Assembly: GCA_964236735.1 (NCBI GenBank)
Contig: CAXSFM010000005.1
Coordinates: forward strand, 198,091 to 262,090
Direction: 5' to 3'
DNA length: 64,000 bases
From: JAIVJG01 sp964236735
Lineage (GTDB): Bacteria > Acidobacteriota > Blastocatellia > Pyrinomonadales > Pyrinomonadaceae
Shown: positions 41,907 through 51,259 of the stretch, piece after piece
Layout: every line of letters starts with the position of its first letter
Numbering within the stretch: position 1 is the stretch's first letter
The notes under the pieces: model-generated
What the model was told of the DNA's origin: nothing
Databases searched by the model: none
Seen by the model: only the letters and a program-made list of their open reading frames with translations
Made by a program: the position numbers and the translations under genes

Positions 41907-42013
41907 GAAGAGACGCGGCGCGTATCCATGCAGTCGCTTCGGCGAATGCGCCGGCGAAATATTTCAAAGTTCGATGTTGAAATGTTTCGCCGGGAAAGTC
42001 GTCGCGTCTCTTC
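41907..42013. repeat. two-part hairpin, CGGCGAAATATTTCAA family
   Basis: The inner arms CCGGCGAAATATTTCAA (41951-41967) and TTGAAATGTTTCGCCGG (41977-41993) pair with one mismatch. Outer arms GAAGAGACGCG (41907-41917) and CGCGTCTCTTC (42003-42013) pair exactly. The hairpin lies between the SnoaL-like gene and the phosphoesterase gene. It could be a mobile repeat or a transcript-stabilising structure. Confidence 0.7.
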
Positions 42014-42084
42014 AACGTCTGCACATTAACCTTCCAACACGCAGATTCCCAAAAACCACCCGACGAATTTAAGGAGACATCTCT

Positions 42085-43752
42085 ATGGTTAGCAGCGCGA
42101 AGAAGAGCGGCGCGTCAGCAACTAAAAAAAGTACACATGGCGCGAAGTCGTCAACCAAAGCGAAACATGGCGGCAGCGTGAAGCGCGCCGGTACGAAGAA
42201 GGCGGCGAAGAAAAAAGTGGTGGTGGCGAAACCCGCGAAGAAGCCGCCCGCCGGAGAAGGCAAAACCATCGCCGGCCCCATCGAGCATTTCGTGGTGCTG
42301 ATGCTTGAGAATCGCTCGTTCGATCACATCTTCGGCTACCGGCAGGGAGTCAACGGCCTGAAGGGGAGCGAGTCGAATCTGCTCGACCCGTCGAAGCCGA
42401 AATCTGCGACCAACCCCGCGCTCTTCGTCAGCAACGGCGCGCCCGATGCGGTGCTGACGGGACAGGGGCCGGGACATTCTTTCAACGCCGCGAATTTGCA
42501 ACTCTGCAACAACAAGAACGGGCCGAGCGCGTCCAGCCCGGCCATGAACAACGGTTTCGTGAGCGGCTATCAGACCGAACTGGTTTATGCGGACAAGGTC
42601 AAGAATCCGAGTCAGGCCGTCGTGCGCGTCGTGATGGAATCGTTCGCGCCGAGCGCGCTGCCTTCGATCAACGCGCTCGCCGATGCGTTCTGCGTCTGCG
42701 ACAACTGGTACTCGGAAGTGCCCGGCCCGACGCAGCCCAATCGTCTCTACATGCACGCGGCCACGTCTTTCGGTTTCGCGCTCAACGTCTGGACGCAGAT
42801 TTTCGACGGCCCCACGATTTACAATCGCGTCGCCGATGCGGGCTATACGTGGGGCGCGTATTATTTCGATGACAACGATCTGGCGGAGTTCTCGCAGGTC
42901 AACGCGCAGACCGCGAACATCAAGCTCTATGAAACTTCTTTCGCGGCGGACGTGAAGGCGGGGACGCTTCCCAACTACAGTTTCATAGACCCGCGTTTCA
43001 TCAACGCCAAAGGCGCGATGGCGAACTCGCAGCACGCGCCCAACGACGCGCGCTACGGCGACAACTTCATCGCCGATGTTTACGAGACGCTGCGGAGCAA
43101 CGCGACGCTCTGGAACAAGTGCGCGCTCATCGTGCTCTACGACGAGCACGGCGGCTTCTACGATCACGTCGTGCCGCCGTCAACGAACGTGCCCAACCCG
43201 GACGGGCTGAACTCGCCGCCCGCCGGAAACAAACTGTCTTATGCGCCGACGTTTAACTTCAACCGTCTGGGATTCCGCGTGCCGGTCGTCATCGCGTCGC
43301 CGTGGGTCAAAGCTGGCCGCGTGGATTCGACGCAGTATCAACACACGTCAATCTTAGCGACGGTCAAGAAGCTCTTTGGCTGGAATAATTTTCTGACGAA
43401 GCGCGACGCCAGCGCCAAAACGTTCGAGGCTCTCTTCTCGGAACTCAACGCGCCGCGCACCGACACGCCGCAGAAATTACCGCGCGCCACACTGCCCGCC
43501 GCGCCCGCCGCCAGTGATCCGGCCAACCCTGCGAATCAGGCTCTGGATGACACACAGCAACAAGTGCTGATGAAAGCGTATTATTTAACGCAGAGTTCGC
43601 ACCCGGACGGGCCGACGCCGGACGCGCTGCCTGTCACACAGGGCGAGGCATCGGATTTCGTCAGAGCGCGCTACGCCGAACATGGAGCGATGCTGGCAAA
43701 GGCGGCGAAGGCGCAGATGTCTGCGAAGGCGGCGAAGGCGAAGAAGCGTTGA
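42085..43752 (+). CDS. phosphoesterase-family protein (phospholipase C / acid phosphatase type) with Lys/Ala-rich tails
   Basis: Residues about 65-500 belong to the phosphoesterase family of bacterial phospholipases C and AcpA-type acid phosphatases. The signature is PIEHFVVLMLENRSFDHIFGY at about 66-86, with CVCDNWYSEVPGPTQPNR near 210 and IVLYDEHGGFYDHVVPP near 350. Relatives are usually exported with a Tat signal. Here the first 60 residues are instead Lys/Ala/Ser-rich with KKAAKKK runs, and the last 20 are AKAAKAQMSAKAAKAKKR; both look like histone H1 tails. No hydrophobic signal is visible. The start is backed by AAGGAG before the ATG. A nucleic acid- or polyanion-bound enzyme, or an unusual export route, is possible. 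Confidence 0.87.
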   Translation: MVSSAKKSGASATKKSTHGAKSSTKAKHGGSVKRAGTKKAAKKKVVVAKPAKKPPAGEGKTIAGPIEHFVVLMLENRSFDHIFGYRQGVNGLKGSESNLLDPSKPKSATNPALFVSNGAPDAVLTGQGPGHSFNAANLQLCNNKNGPSASSPAMNNGFVSGYQTELVYADKVKNPSQAVVRVVMESFAPSALPSINALADAFCVCDNWYSEVPGPTQPNRLYMHAATSFGFALNVWTQIFDGPTIYNRVADAGYTWGAYYFDDNDLAEFSQVNAQTANIKLYETSFAADVKAGTLPNYSFIDPRFINAKGAMANSQHAPNDARYGDNFIADVYETLRSNATLWNKCALIVLYDEHGGFYDHVVPPSTNVPNPDGLNSPPAGNKLSYAPTFNFNRLGFRVPVVIASPWVKAGRVDSTQYQHTSILATVKKLFGWNNFLTKRDASAKTFEALFSELNAPRTDTPQKLPRATLPAAPAASDPANPANQALDDTQQQVLMKAYYLTQSSHPDGPTPDALPVTQGEASDFVRARYAEHGAMLAKAAKAQMSAKAAKAKKR

Positions 43753-43909
43753 TGCTCAACACGTCAGACTTACTTTTCAAGTCAGACATGCTGTTCAGTA
43801 TGACTATTGAGGTCTATGTATAACTTGTGCTAAGCAAGTACATGGAACCGTCATCTGCACGCCACGTCTGCTATTTATCTTCATGCTACTGCACCCGAAG
43901 AGGTAAACC

Positions 43910-44305
43910 ATGTCTGCATATCTGAAGGTCATCGGCTCCGGCGACGCCCCTCTGCCTGGCTCCTACGCCGAACCATACGCCGATTTCCCGCCCAGCCGCC
44001 CGCCCAACAACATCTCCAAGGGGGACTTCCTTGTCCTCTACGCAGCTGGCTGGAAGCGGATCTTCGCCGTTGTCCGCGTTATAAGAATGTCCCCTCGAGG
44101 CCCTGACCCGAGGTGGCCGCATCGCTTGGAGATCAGCTACATATACAACGTGTCTCCAGTGGACGGCGTGTTCGTTAACGACATTAGCGAAGAGCGCGAG
44201 CTTACGCGGTCTATCAGGCAGCAAACGTGCATCAGCCTCAGAGACGCTGAGTTCAAGCAGGCGTGGGAAATGCTGAAGGCAAGACAAGCTGAACTTGAGG
44301 GCTAG
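43910..44305 (+). CDS. EVE/PUA-like domain protein
   Basis: The 131-residue protein starts with a beta strand, followed by PPNNISKGDFLVLYAAGWKRIFAVVRVI, where a basic/hydrophobic strand pair after GD recalls EVE- and PUA-like folds that bind modified bases in nucleic acids. It ends in a helical segment (EFKQAWEMLKARQAEL). The aromatic cage residues of EVE proteins cannot be confirmed by eye, so this is a tentative fold call. AGAGG lies seven bases before the ATG at 43910. It is convergent with fumC and stands alone. It may be an independently acquired gene. I am unsure of the function. Confidence 0.6.
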   Translation: MSAYLKVIGSGDAPLPGSYAEPYADFPPSRPPNNISKGDFLVLYAAGWKRIFAVVRVIRMSPRGPDPRWPHRLEISYIYNVSPVDGVFVNDISEERELTRSIRQQTCISLRDAEFKQAWEMLKARQAELEG

Positions 44306-44341
44306 AGTTAGCGCATCGCATTTGACCTGAATAGTTACTGT

Positions 44342-45778
44342 TCAAGGGTGCGTCATTTCTTCCGGCTTGACGTATTCGTCGAACTCTTCGCCCGTCAAAA
44401 AGCCCAACTCGATTGCCGACTCGCGCAGAGAGATGTTTTTGTGGTGAGCGTTCTTGGCGATCTTCGCCGCTTTGTCGTAGCCGATGTGCGGGTTCAGGGC
44501 GGTCACGAGCATGAGCGAATTTCTGAGGTGCGAGTCAATCCGCTCGCGGTTGAGTTCGATGCCGGCGATGCAGTAATCAACGAAGCCGTGCGAGGCGTCT
44601 TTAAGCAGACGGATGGAGTGCAGCAGATTGTGAATCATCACCGGGTTGAAGACGTTCAACTCAAAATTGCCCTGCGAGCCGGCGAACCCGATGGCGGCGT
44701 CGTTGCCCATTACCTGCACGGCGACCATCGTCATCGCCTCACTCTGCGTCGGGTTGACCTTGCCCGGCATAATGGACGAGCCGGGTTCGTTTTCCGGCAG
44801 CGACAACTCGCCGAAACCCGCGCGCGGCCCCGACGCCAGCCAGCGGATGTCGTTGGCGATTTTCATCAGCGAGCAGGCTAAAGTTTTGAGCGCGCCGCTC
44901 GCAAAGACCAACTCGTCGTGCGCCGAGAGGGCGGCGAATTTGTTCGGGTGTGACTTGAAAGGCAAGTTCGTCAACTCCGCGATTTTCGACGCCGCGCGCG
45001 CGCCAAACTCCGGGTGCGAATTGAGTCCTGTGCCGACCGCCGTCCCGCCGATGGCGAGATCGTAGAGTCCGGGCAAGACCATTCGCAGACGCTCGATGTC
45101 GCGCTCCAGCAGACTCGCCCAGCCGGAAAATTCCTGCCCGACAGTTAAAGGCGTCGCGTCCTGCAAATGCGTGCGCCCGATCTTCACCACGTCCGCAAAC
45201 TCTTTCGCTTTCGCGTCAATCGCATCATGCACGCGCTGGATTTCGGGGATTAGCTCGTTGACGCGCTCGGCGGCGGCGATGTGCATGGCCGTCGGGAAAG
45301 TGTCGTTCGACGACTGCGACATGTTCACGTCGTCGTTCGGATGGACGGGCTGCTTGCTTCCCAACACGCCGCCCGCGAGTTCGATGGCGCGGTTCGAAAT
45401 GACTTCGTTGGCGTTCATGTTCGTCTGTGTGCCAGACCCCGTCTGCCACACGCGCAACGGGAAATGCTCGTCGAGCTTACCCTCGATCACTTCATCGCAC
45501 GCGCGAGCGATTAACTCGGCCTTCTCTGTCGAAAGTTTGCCTAGCTCTTGATTGACGAGCGCCGCCGCTTTCTTCAACAGGCCGAGCGCGCGAATCATCT
45601 CGCGCGGCATCCGGTCGTCGCCGATGTTGAAATGAATCAGCGAACGCTGTGTCTGCGCGCCGTAGTATTTGTCCGACGGCACATCAATCTCGCCCATCGA
45701 ATCCGTCTCGACGCGAACGTCCGCGCGCACTCCGGCGGTCGAGTCCTCAAGCATCTTTTCGGTTGCATCTTTCGTCAT
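44342..45778 (-). CDS. fumC: class II fumarate hydratase
   Basis: This 478-residue homotetrameric, iron-independent fumarase converts fumarate and water to malate in the citric acid cycle. It has the superfamily signature GSSIMPGKVNPTQSEAM near residue 320, GSGTQTNMNANEV near 100, and TETDSMGEIDVPSDKYYGAQTQRSL-type text at the N-terminus. The ATG at 45778 has AAGGAAGG eight bases before it and leaves a 20-residue extension before the conserved start; the frame opens further up at 45805. A perfect 19-bp hairpin lies 31 bases before the start codon and may influence expression. It is transcribed as a single gene. Confidence 0.96.
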   Translation of the reverse strand: MTKDATEKMLEDSTAGVRADVRVETDSMGEIDVPSDKYYGAQTQRSLIHFNIGDDRMPREMIRALGLLKKAAALVNQELGKLSTEKAELIARACDEVIEGKLDEHFPLRVWQTGSGTQTNMNANEVISNRAIELAGGVLGSKQPVHPNDDVNMSQSSNDTFPTAMHIAAAERVNELIPEIQRVHDAIDAKAKEFADVVKIGRTHLQDATPLTVGQEFSGWASLLERDIERLRMVLPGLYDLAIGGTAVGTGLNSHPEFGARAASKIAELTNLPFKSHPNKFAALSAHDELVFASGALKTLACSLMKIANDIRWLASGPRAGFGELSLPENEPGSSIMPGKVNPTQSEAMTMVAVQVMGNDAAIGFAGSQGNFELNVFNPVMIHNLLHSIRLLKDASHGFVDYCIAGIELNRERIDSHLRNSLMLVTALNPHIGYDKAAKIAKNAHHKNISLRESAIELGFLTGEEFDEYVKPEEMTHP

Positions 45779-45808
45779 CAGCAGAGCCTTCCTTTGCATC
45801 GTCATCCC

Positions 45809-45849
45809 GCGTCAATGCGAGCGCCCCGGCGGGGCGCTCGCATTGACGC
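45809..45849. repeat. perfect 19-bp palindromic hairpin in the fumC leader
   Basis: GCGTCAATGCGAGCGCCCC (45809-45827) and its exact reverse complement (45831-45849) are separated by only three bases. It lies 31 bases upstream of the fumC start codon and its ribosome site. No T-tract follows on the fumC strand, so it is not an ordinary terminator. Confidence 0.85.
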
Positions 45850-46103
45850 TCGGTTAATGTTGAAAACAAGTCGCGAGCGTAATTGTACAACACATCGCAG
45901 CGCGCAAAAAAAGCTCATTAAATCATTGACCTATGCGTGGGAAATGATGTATAGACGGCGGTGCAATTTGAGCCAATATGCACGCCAACCTCGGCGCGTG
46001 CAAAGTTCGAGGCGAACCCACGCCTCCTGCCGGACGAAATCTTCGTTTGAGCCATCTTCAGATTCCACTCCCTGAAAGAGTGCCACCAAAGTGAGGAAGT
46101 CCC

Positions 46104-49100
46104 ATGATCCCCCTGCAAACCGTTTTCCACCGCCTTTTCCAACTCGAAACTAAGTCAATAACAAAATTTCAAACTGCCAAATTGGAGGCGCGTCCGCGCG
46201 TGCGGCCTGTGCGTTTATTGACATTCATCTTTGCGGCAGCCCTTGCCACATTGTCGCTTTATTCCAGCCACGCCGCTCCGTCTGTGAGAATCGCCACGAC
46301 GACGGGCGAAGCGTTGACCATGAACGCCATTCGCGCCCTGCCTGCCGACGATGCGGTCGGGCGTGGCTCGTTGTCTGTCATCCCAGCGCCGCACCTTCTC
46401 TTGAGTTTGTTTCAGGCCGCGCCGTCCGAATCGGTCTCGACTTTCGCCGCCGACTGCACGACGCCGAAAGCATCCTTCAATCTCGGCGAGACGGTCTGCG
46501 CGCAAGTGCTGGATGCGCCGCCTGTGAGCGGCGGGCAAGTGCTGCGTCGCGTCAGTCTCTTAGACCCGGAAGGTTTAGTCAGGTCGAGCGTTGACGTGAC
46601 GGCGAGTTCGCAGACTGCCAGTTTCGCCATTCCTGCGAGCGCCACTGAGACCGTCGGCGGCATCAATATTGACAATCGCGGCACATGGAGAATCGTTCTG
46701 ACCGACACCGCCGAAGTCGCTTTGCACTCCGTCGCGCCCTTCGTCGTTCACGACGTGCAAAGGCAAGTCGCCGACTTGTCTATCTCGAAGGTTGTCTTCG
46801 ACGCACGTCCGCCAACCGCAGGGAGCGACATCACGTACCTGATTTACGTGACCAACAACGGCCCCGACACGGCGCTCAACGTCCATTTCTCGGATTCGAC
46901 TTTGCCGAACACGACTTTCGTGTCGCTCGCCCAAAGCGGCGGCCCGACCTTTAACTGCACGACGCCGAACGTCGGCGCTGCCGGTACTTCAACCTGCACG
47001 CGCGCCAGTCTGCTGCGTGGTGAGGCGAGTTCTTTCGCCGTCACTTATCACATCAGTTCCAGCATCGCGAGCGGCACTGACCTCAACGACACTTTGAGCG
47101 TCGCCAGTGATACCTTCGACCGCCACGATGCCGATAACAGTTCGACGACGAGCACGTCAGTGCCGAACCCCGCGCCGCCGCCATGCACGATTTCCTGTCC
47201 TTCCAATATCACGCAGTCGAGCGACGCCGGGACATCCGGCGCTTTCGTGGCTTTCGCCGCGCCTCAGGCGCAGGGCACTTGCGGCGCGGTGAGCGTCATG
47301 CCTGCCAGCGGCTCGTTCTTCGGTATCGGTTCAGCGTCCGTGACCGCCACCGTCACGAATCCTGACGGCAGCCCGACCGCCACGAGTTGCAGCTTCATTG
47401 TGACCGTGACCGATAACGAAGCCCCTTCAATTTCCTGTCCGCAGGACATCTCCGTGACGGAGAGTTCACCGGGTTCGGGTTCGGCAACGGTTAACTTCGC
47501 GTCGCCAAACGCCACCGACAATAGTGGGAGCGTCGTGGTCAGTTGCGATAAGGCATCCGGCGACAGCTTCACCGTCTCCGGCTCGCCGCATCCGGTCACC
47601 TGCACGGCGACCGACGCCAGTTCCAACTCGACAAGCTGCACTTTCAACGTGACGGTGCAGGCCAATACTTCCGCCTGCACGCTGACGCCGCCAGCGTCAC
47701 CCATCGTCGCCGAAAGTGCGGCCAACGCCTGCGGAGCCAACGTCACTTACAACGTTGGACAGGGCGGCTCGTGCGGCACGGTCTCGTGCGATCATCCGTC
47801 CGGCTCTCTCTTCTCCCTGGGCGACACGCTCGTCACCTGCACGAGCAATCCCGACGGCGCGAGCACGAGCTTTACCGTGACGGTCAACGACACGACCGCG
47901 CCCGTCCCGAACGTGGCGACCCTTCCGAGCATCACGCGCTCGTGCGCCGTGACGCTCACTGATTCGCCGACCGCCACCGACAACTGCGGCGGGCAGGTCG
48001 GCGGCACAACGACTGACTCGCGCACTTATGATCAGCCGGGGACGTACACGGTTCATTGGACGTACACGGACGCCGCCGGCAACTCCTCGACGCAGACGCA
48101 GACCATCATCGTCAGCGACGATACGACGCCCCCGACCATCAACGCTCCCGCGGCGGTCACGCTGCATTCAGGCCCGACCTCTTGCGGCGTGACGATCAGC
48201 GACCTCGACGCCACGCTCGGCGAGGCCACGGCGAGCGACACCTGCTCCGGCGTGACGATTGCGCGCAGCGGCGTCCCGGCGGGCGGCGTCTTCCCCGTCG
48301 GCACGACGACCGTCACCTACACGGCGACGGACGGCAACGGCAACAGCGCCTCGGCGACGCAGGCCGTGACGGTTACGGACGACACGTCGCCGACCATCAT
48401 CGCGCCCGCTAACGTCTCGGTTAACACCAACGCCGGCTCTTGCTCGGCCACTAACGTGGCGCTCGGCACGCCGCAGACCGCAGACAACTGCTCGGTCGCG
48501 TCCGTAACGAATAATGCGCCCGCCGCATTCCCGCTCGGACAGACGACGGTGACGTGGACGGTGACGGATGCGTCAGGCCACACGGCGACCGCCACGCAGA
48601 CGGTCACGGTGACTGACCACACCCCGCCCGCGATCAGCATTACGGGCGCAAACCCCGCCACGGTCGAGTGCCATCTGTCGTATGCGGACGCAGGCGCGAC
48701 CGCCGCTGATTCATGTAGCGGCAGCGCCCCGGTGATCGTAACGGGCAACGACGTTAACGCGAACGTGCCCGGCACGTATCATGTCACCTATAGCGCAACG
48801 GACAACGCGGGCAACACCGCGACGGCCACGCGCACGGTCAACGTCGTGGACACGACCCCGCCGGCGATCAGTTGTCAGGTTAACATCGTTGCTGATTTCA
48901 ACCCCGCAGCCGGCGGAGCGGTGGTCACATACATTGCGCCGGTCGGCACGGATAGCTGCGCGGGCACGATTGCCGCGACTCAGACGGCGGGCTTGCCGAG
49001 CGGCGCGACCTTCCCGCTGGGCACGACCACGAACACCTTCAAGGTCACGGACGGCAGCGGACTGACGGCCTCGTGCAGTTTCAATGTCACCGTCGCGCTG

Positions 49101-49904
49101 ACTTCAATCGTCGGCCTCGACAGCGTTTTGATCAGCGGGGCCGGCCCCGTTGATAGTTACGACTCGAACGGCGGTTATCCGGCCACGAAGGGCAGTCTGG
49201 CTAATGTCCTGAGCAACGGCACGATCACCTTGTCGGGCAGCGCGAAGGTGTCGGGCAATGTGCGCTCAACACGCGCGGGCGTGGTGATGTCGGGCGCAAG
49301 CATCGTGACGGGCAATGCCACCGCCGGGACTACCGTCTCGAAGTCCGGCAGTGCGAGCGTTGGCGGCACGACGACGAATAACCAATTGGCTCCGGTCATC
49401 GCTCTGCCGCCGGTAGCGACTTGCGGGCCGCCCTACAGTTCCGCGAGCGGCATCAGCGGAACCTATTCGTACAACGCCAGCACGGGTGACTTGAACTTAA
49501 CCGGCGTCAACGTCGCGACGCTGGCGAACGGCACATACTGCTTCCACAGCGTGTCCGTGGGTAATAGCGCGCAACTCAAGGCCAACGGCCCCGTGACGAT
49601 TAAACTAACGGGAACGTTGAATACGAGCGGCGCATCCAGCCTCAACAACACGACGTTGATCCCAAGCAATCTGCGAATCCTGTCGAGTTATAGCGGCAGC
49701 AACGGCGTGACCTTCGGCAATAGCGCGAGCGCGTATCTCGTGGTTTACGCGCCTCAGACGGGCGTGACCATTTCGGGGGCGGCTCCTCTCTACGGAACCG
49801 TGGCGGGTAAATCCATCACGATTTCAAATAGCGGGATGCTCCACTACGACACGAGGCTGCAAGCCATCTGGCCTGACCTGTGGCAGTTGATACTCGGCCT
49901 CTGA
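46104..49904 (+). CDS. giant secreted protein with DUF11, HYR and Ig-like repeats
   Basis: The 1266-residue protein has an N-terminal signal region (hydrophobic residues about 36-54, then HAAPSVR). A DUF11-like domain lies at about residues 223-345 (ADLSISKVVFDARPP, VTNNGPDTALNVHFSDSTL). At least six HYR/Ig-like repeats follow to about 1000, with typical phrases such as VTVTDNEAPSISCPQDISV, FPVGTTTVTYTATDGNGN and TVTWTVTDASGH. The last 220 residues form a different, Gly/Ser/Asn-rich domain (SGSAKVSGNVRSTRAGVVMSG, YLVVYAPQTGVTISG). The protein is probably an adhesin or matrix component. The start has GAGGAAG at good spacing. It is divergent from fumC. Confidence 0.85.
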   Translation: MIPLQTVFHRLFQLETKSITKFQTAKLEARPRVRPVRLLTFIFAAALATLSLYSSHAAPSVRIATTTGEALTMNAIRALPADDAVGRGSLSVIPAPHLLLSLFQAAPSESVSTFAADCTTPKASFNLGETVCAQVLDAPPVSGGQVLRRVSLLDPEGLVRSSVDVTASSQTASFAIPASATETVGGINIDNRGTWRIVLTDTAEVALHSVAPFVVHDVQRQVADLSISKVVFDARPPTAGSDITYLIYVTNNGPDTALNVHFSDSTLPNTTFVSLAQSGGPTFNCTTPNVGAAGTSTCTRASLLRGEASSFAVTYHISSSIASGTDLNDTLSVASDTFDRHDADNSSTTSTSVPNPAPPPCTISCPSNITQSSDAGTSGAFVAFAAPQAQGTCGAVSVMPASGSFFGIGSASVTATVTNPDGSPTATSCSFIVTVTDNEAPSISCPQDISVTESSPGSGSATVNFASPNATDNSGSVVVSCDKASGDSFTVSGSPHPVTCTATDASSNSTSCTFNVTVQANTSACTLTPPASPIVAESAANACGANVTYNVGQGGSCGTVSCDHPSGSLFSLGDTLVTCTSNPDGASTSFTVTVNDTTAPVPNVATLPSITRSCAVTLTDSPTATDNCGGQVGGTTTDSRTYDQPGTYTVHWTYTDAAGNSSTQTQTIIVSDDTTPPTINAPAAVTLHSGPTSCGVTISDLDATLGEATASDTCSGVTIARSGVPAGGVFPVGTTTVTYTATDGNGNSASATQAVTVTDDTSPTIIAPANVSVNTNAGSCSATNVALGTPQTADNCSVASVTNNAPAAFPLGQTTVTWTVTDASGHTATATQTVTVTDHTPPAISITGANPATVECHLSYADAGATAADSCSGSAPVIVTGNDVNANVPGTYHVTYSATDNAGNTATATRTVNVVDTTPPAISCQVNIVADFNPAAGGAVVTYIAPVGTDSCAGTIAATQTAGLPSGATFPLGTTTNTFKVTDGSGLTASCSFNVTVALTSIVGLDSVLISGAGPVDSYDSNGGYPATKGSLANVLSNGTITLSGSAKVSGNVRSTRAGVVMSGASIVTGNATAGTTVSKSGSASVGGTTTNNQLAPVIALPPVATCGPPYSSASGISGTYSYNASTGDLNLTGVNVATLANGTYCFHSVSVGNSAQLKANGPVTIKLTGTLNTSGASSLNNTTLIPSNLRILSSYSGSNGVTFGNSASAYLVVYAPQTGVTISGAAPLYGTVAGKSITISNSGMLHYDTRLQAIWPDLWQLILGL

Positions 49905-49935
49905 GAGTCTGACGGTTAACGGCTCTCGCCCATCA

Positions 49936-50006
49936 AACTTAGAGGGGCACGGACGCCTCCCTGTTCAGCAATTGAGCAAGGAGGCGTCCGTGCCCCTCTA
50001 AGTTTT
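49936..50006 (+). terminator. terminator-like hairpin with a perfect 25-bp stem
   Basis: The arm 49936-49960 (AACTTAGAGGGGCACGGACG onward) pairs exactly with 49980-50004, with a 19-base loop, and TTTT follows. It lies 31 bases after the HYR gene and 49 bases before the rhodanese stop, so it sits between convergent genes and could act on both strands. Confidence 0.85.
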
Positions 50007-50054
50007 CACCGACGGCGCGAATCAAGCGCGCCCTACTTCAAATTCGTCATCGTC

Positions 50055-50423
50055 CTAACTCTCGATTGGCGCGTCCGCCTCCTGCCACGCCTTCCATCCG
50101 CCGGCCATCGAAGACACGTTCGTGTAGCCCATCCGTTGCAGATTGTCGGTCGCGAGAGCCGAGCGATAGCCGCCGCCGCAGTAGAGAATCATCTCCGTAT
50201 CCTTGTCAGGGATTTGCGTCTCCACGTCGCGCTCGATGATGCCGCGCCCTAAATGCTCTGCGCCGCGTGCGTGGCCTTCTCTCCACTCGTCGTCTTCGCG
50301 CACGTCTATCAAATGCGCGGCGTTGTTTGCGGACAGGCGTCTGCGCGCCTCCTCGACGCTCACTTCGCGCACGCGCGTCTTGGCGTCTTCAACGAGTTTC
50401 AGGAATCCTGCGGTGTGCTCCAT
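50055..50423 (-). CDS. rhodanese-like domain protein
   Basis: The 122-residue protein is a single rhodanese domain: ISVEEARRRL-type start, HLIDVREDDEWREGHARGA near residue 38 and the active-site loop YCGGGYRSAL with the catalytic Cys82. Such small proteins move sulfane sulfur from thiosulfate or persulfides to cyanide or to sulfur-transfer partners. The loop CGGGYR fits an active sulfurtransferase rather than a Cdc25-like phosphatase. It is cytoplasmic, without a signal peptide. It is divergent from the lipoprotein at 50549. The ATG at 50423 is preceded by a weak GAGAGG site. Confidence 0.9.
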   Translation of the reverse strand: MEHTAGFLKLVEDAKTRVREVSVEEARRRLSANNAAHLIDVREDDEWREGHARGAEHLGRGIIERDVETQIPDKDTEMILYCGGGYRSALATDNLQRMGYTNVSSMAGGWKAWQEADAPIES

Positions 50424-50548
50424 AGATGATTCGGCCTCTCAAGTCCTTTGAATTTTTCGCGCGAGCGTGCATTGCCAGCCTCGATGTTTGACTTTCGTTA
50501 TCTCGCTTGCTACATCATATCGTTTAACCGTTAACCTGTGGAGTGTAC

Positions 50549-51001
50549 ATGCGGAGAATCAACGCCCGTCAATTGCCGGCGCTTGCTGCGCTCGTCTGCG
50601 TCGCCGCGATGCTGCTGTTGACGGCTGGATGCAAAAGTCGCACGACGGAGACGACGGGCGAACCGGACGCCGGCGCGGTCTTGAAGGAGCTTGACTCGTT
50701 CACCTCCGAACTAGTCGGCAAAGTCGAAGCGGCGCGCGACCCCGTCAACGGATTGATTGACGCGCAAGCTCTGCTCGATGCGCGCAAAGCCGAGTTCTCC
50801 TTGAAGATCGCCGCCGTTAAGCACGGGCAAAAATTCGCGCAGGATAATGAGCTACGCCGTCGCGCGCTCGAAAGCGAGATTGATAATGTGATGCGCGTGC
50901 AGGGGCTGCGGACGAAGCACCTCGAAGAGGCCAGCAACGCGGCGTTTCGCGAGCGGCTCGACAAATTGATTAACGACTATCAGGACTTGTTCAAGAGTTG
51001 A
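50549..51001 (+). CDS. small lipoprotein of unknown function
   Basis: The 150-residue protein has a lipoprotein signal: a basic start, a hydrophobic stretch and the lipobox LLLTAGC, with the acylated Cys at about residue 28. The mature part is helical and charged, with heptad-like spacing (LKELDSFTSELVGKVEAARD, LESEIDNVMRVQGLRTKHLEEA), so it may form a coiled coil or helical bundle in the periplasm. No known family is recognised. The ATG at 50549 is preferred over the GTG at 50543 because GGAG is five bases ahead of it. It may be outer-membrane attached. Confidence 0.7.
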   Translation: MRRINARQLPALAALVCVAAMLLLTAGCKSRTTETTGEPDAGAVLKELDSFTSELVGKVEAARDPVNGLIDAQALLDARKAEFSLKIAAVKHGQKFAQDNELRRRALESEIDNVMRVQGLRTKHLEEASNAAFRERLDKLINDYQDLFKS

Positions 51002-51142
51002 CGGGCAGGCGCGTTGAAAGCGAACTTGTCTGACCGGACTTGTTCAACGGATACCACCGTAGCAAGCAGGGTAAATTGGAGTAAACGCGGCGGAGAGATT
51101 ATAATTATCGCACTTCTGAAAACTACCGCAGGGACAAAAGCA

Positions 51143-51238
51143 GTGACGAGTGACAAGTGAAGGGTAACAGCAGTAACGAGCAAGAGAGTTTGTCTTCAAC
51201 TCATCACTTCTCACTAGTCCCTTGTCGCTGCTCTTATC
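51143..51238. repeat. worn GTGACGAGTGACAAGTGA-type hairpin before lpdA
   Basis: The segment begins with AGTGACGAGTGACAAGTGA and ends with TCATCACTTCTCACTAG and CGCTGCTCTTATCAC, an imperfect inverted repeat of the GTGA/ATGA family. It ends about ten bases before the GAGGAG ribosome site of lpdA. Confidence 0.6.
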
Positions 51239-51259
51239 ACTACCTTCGAGGAGAGAACA

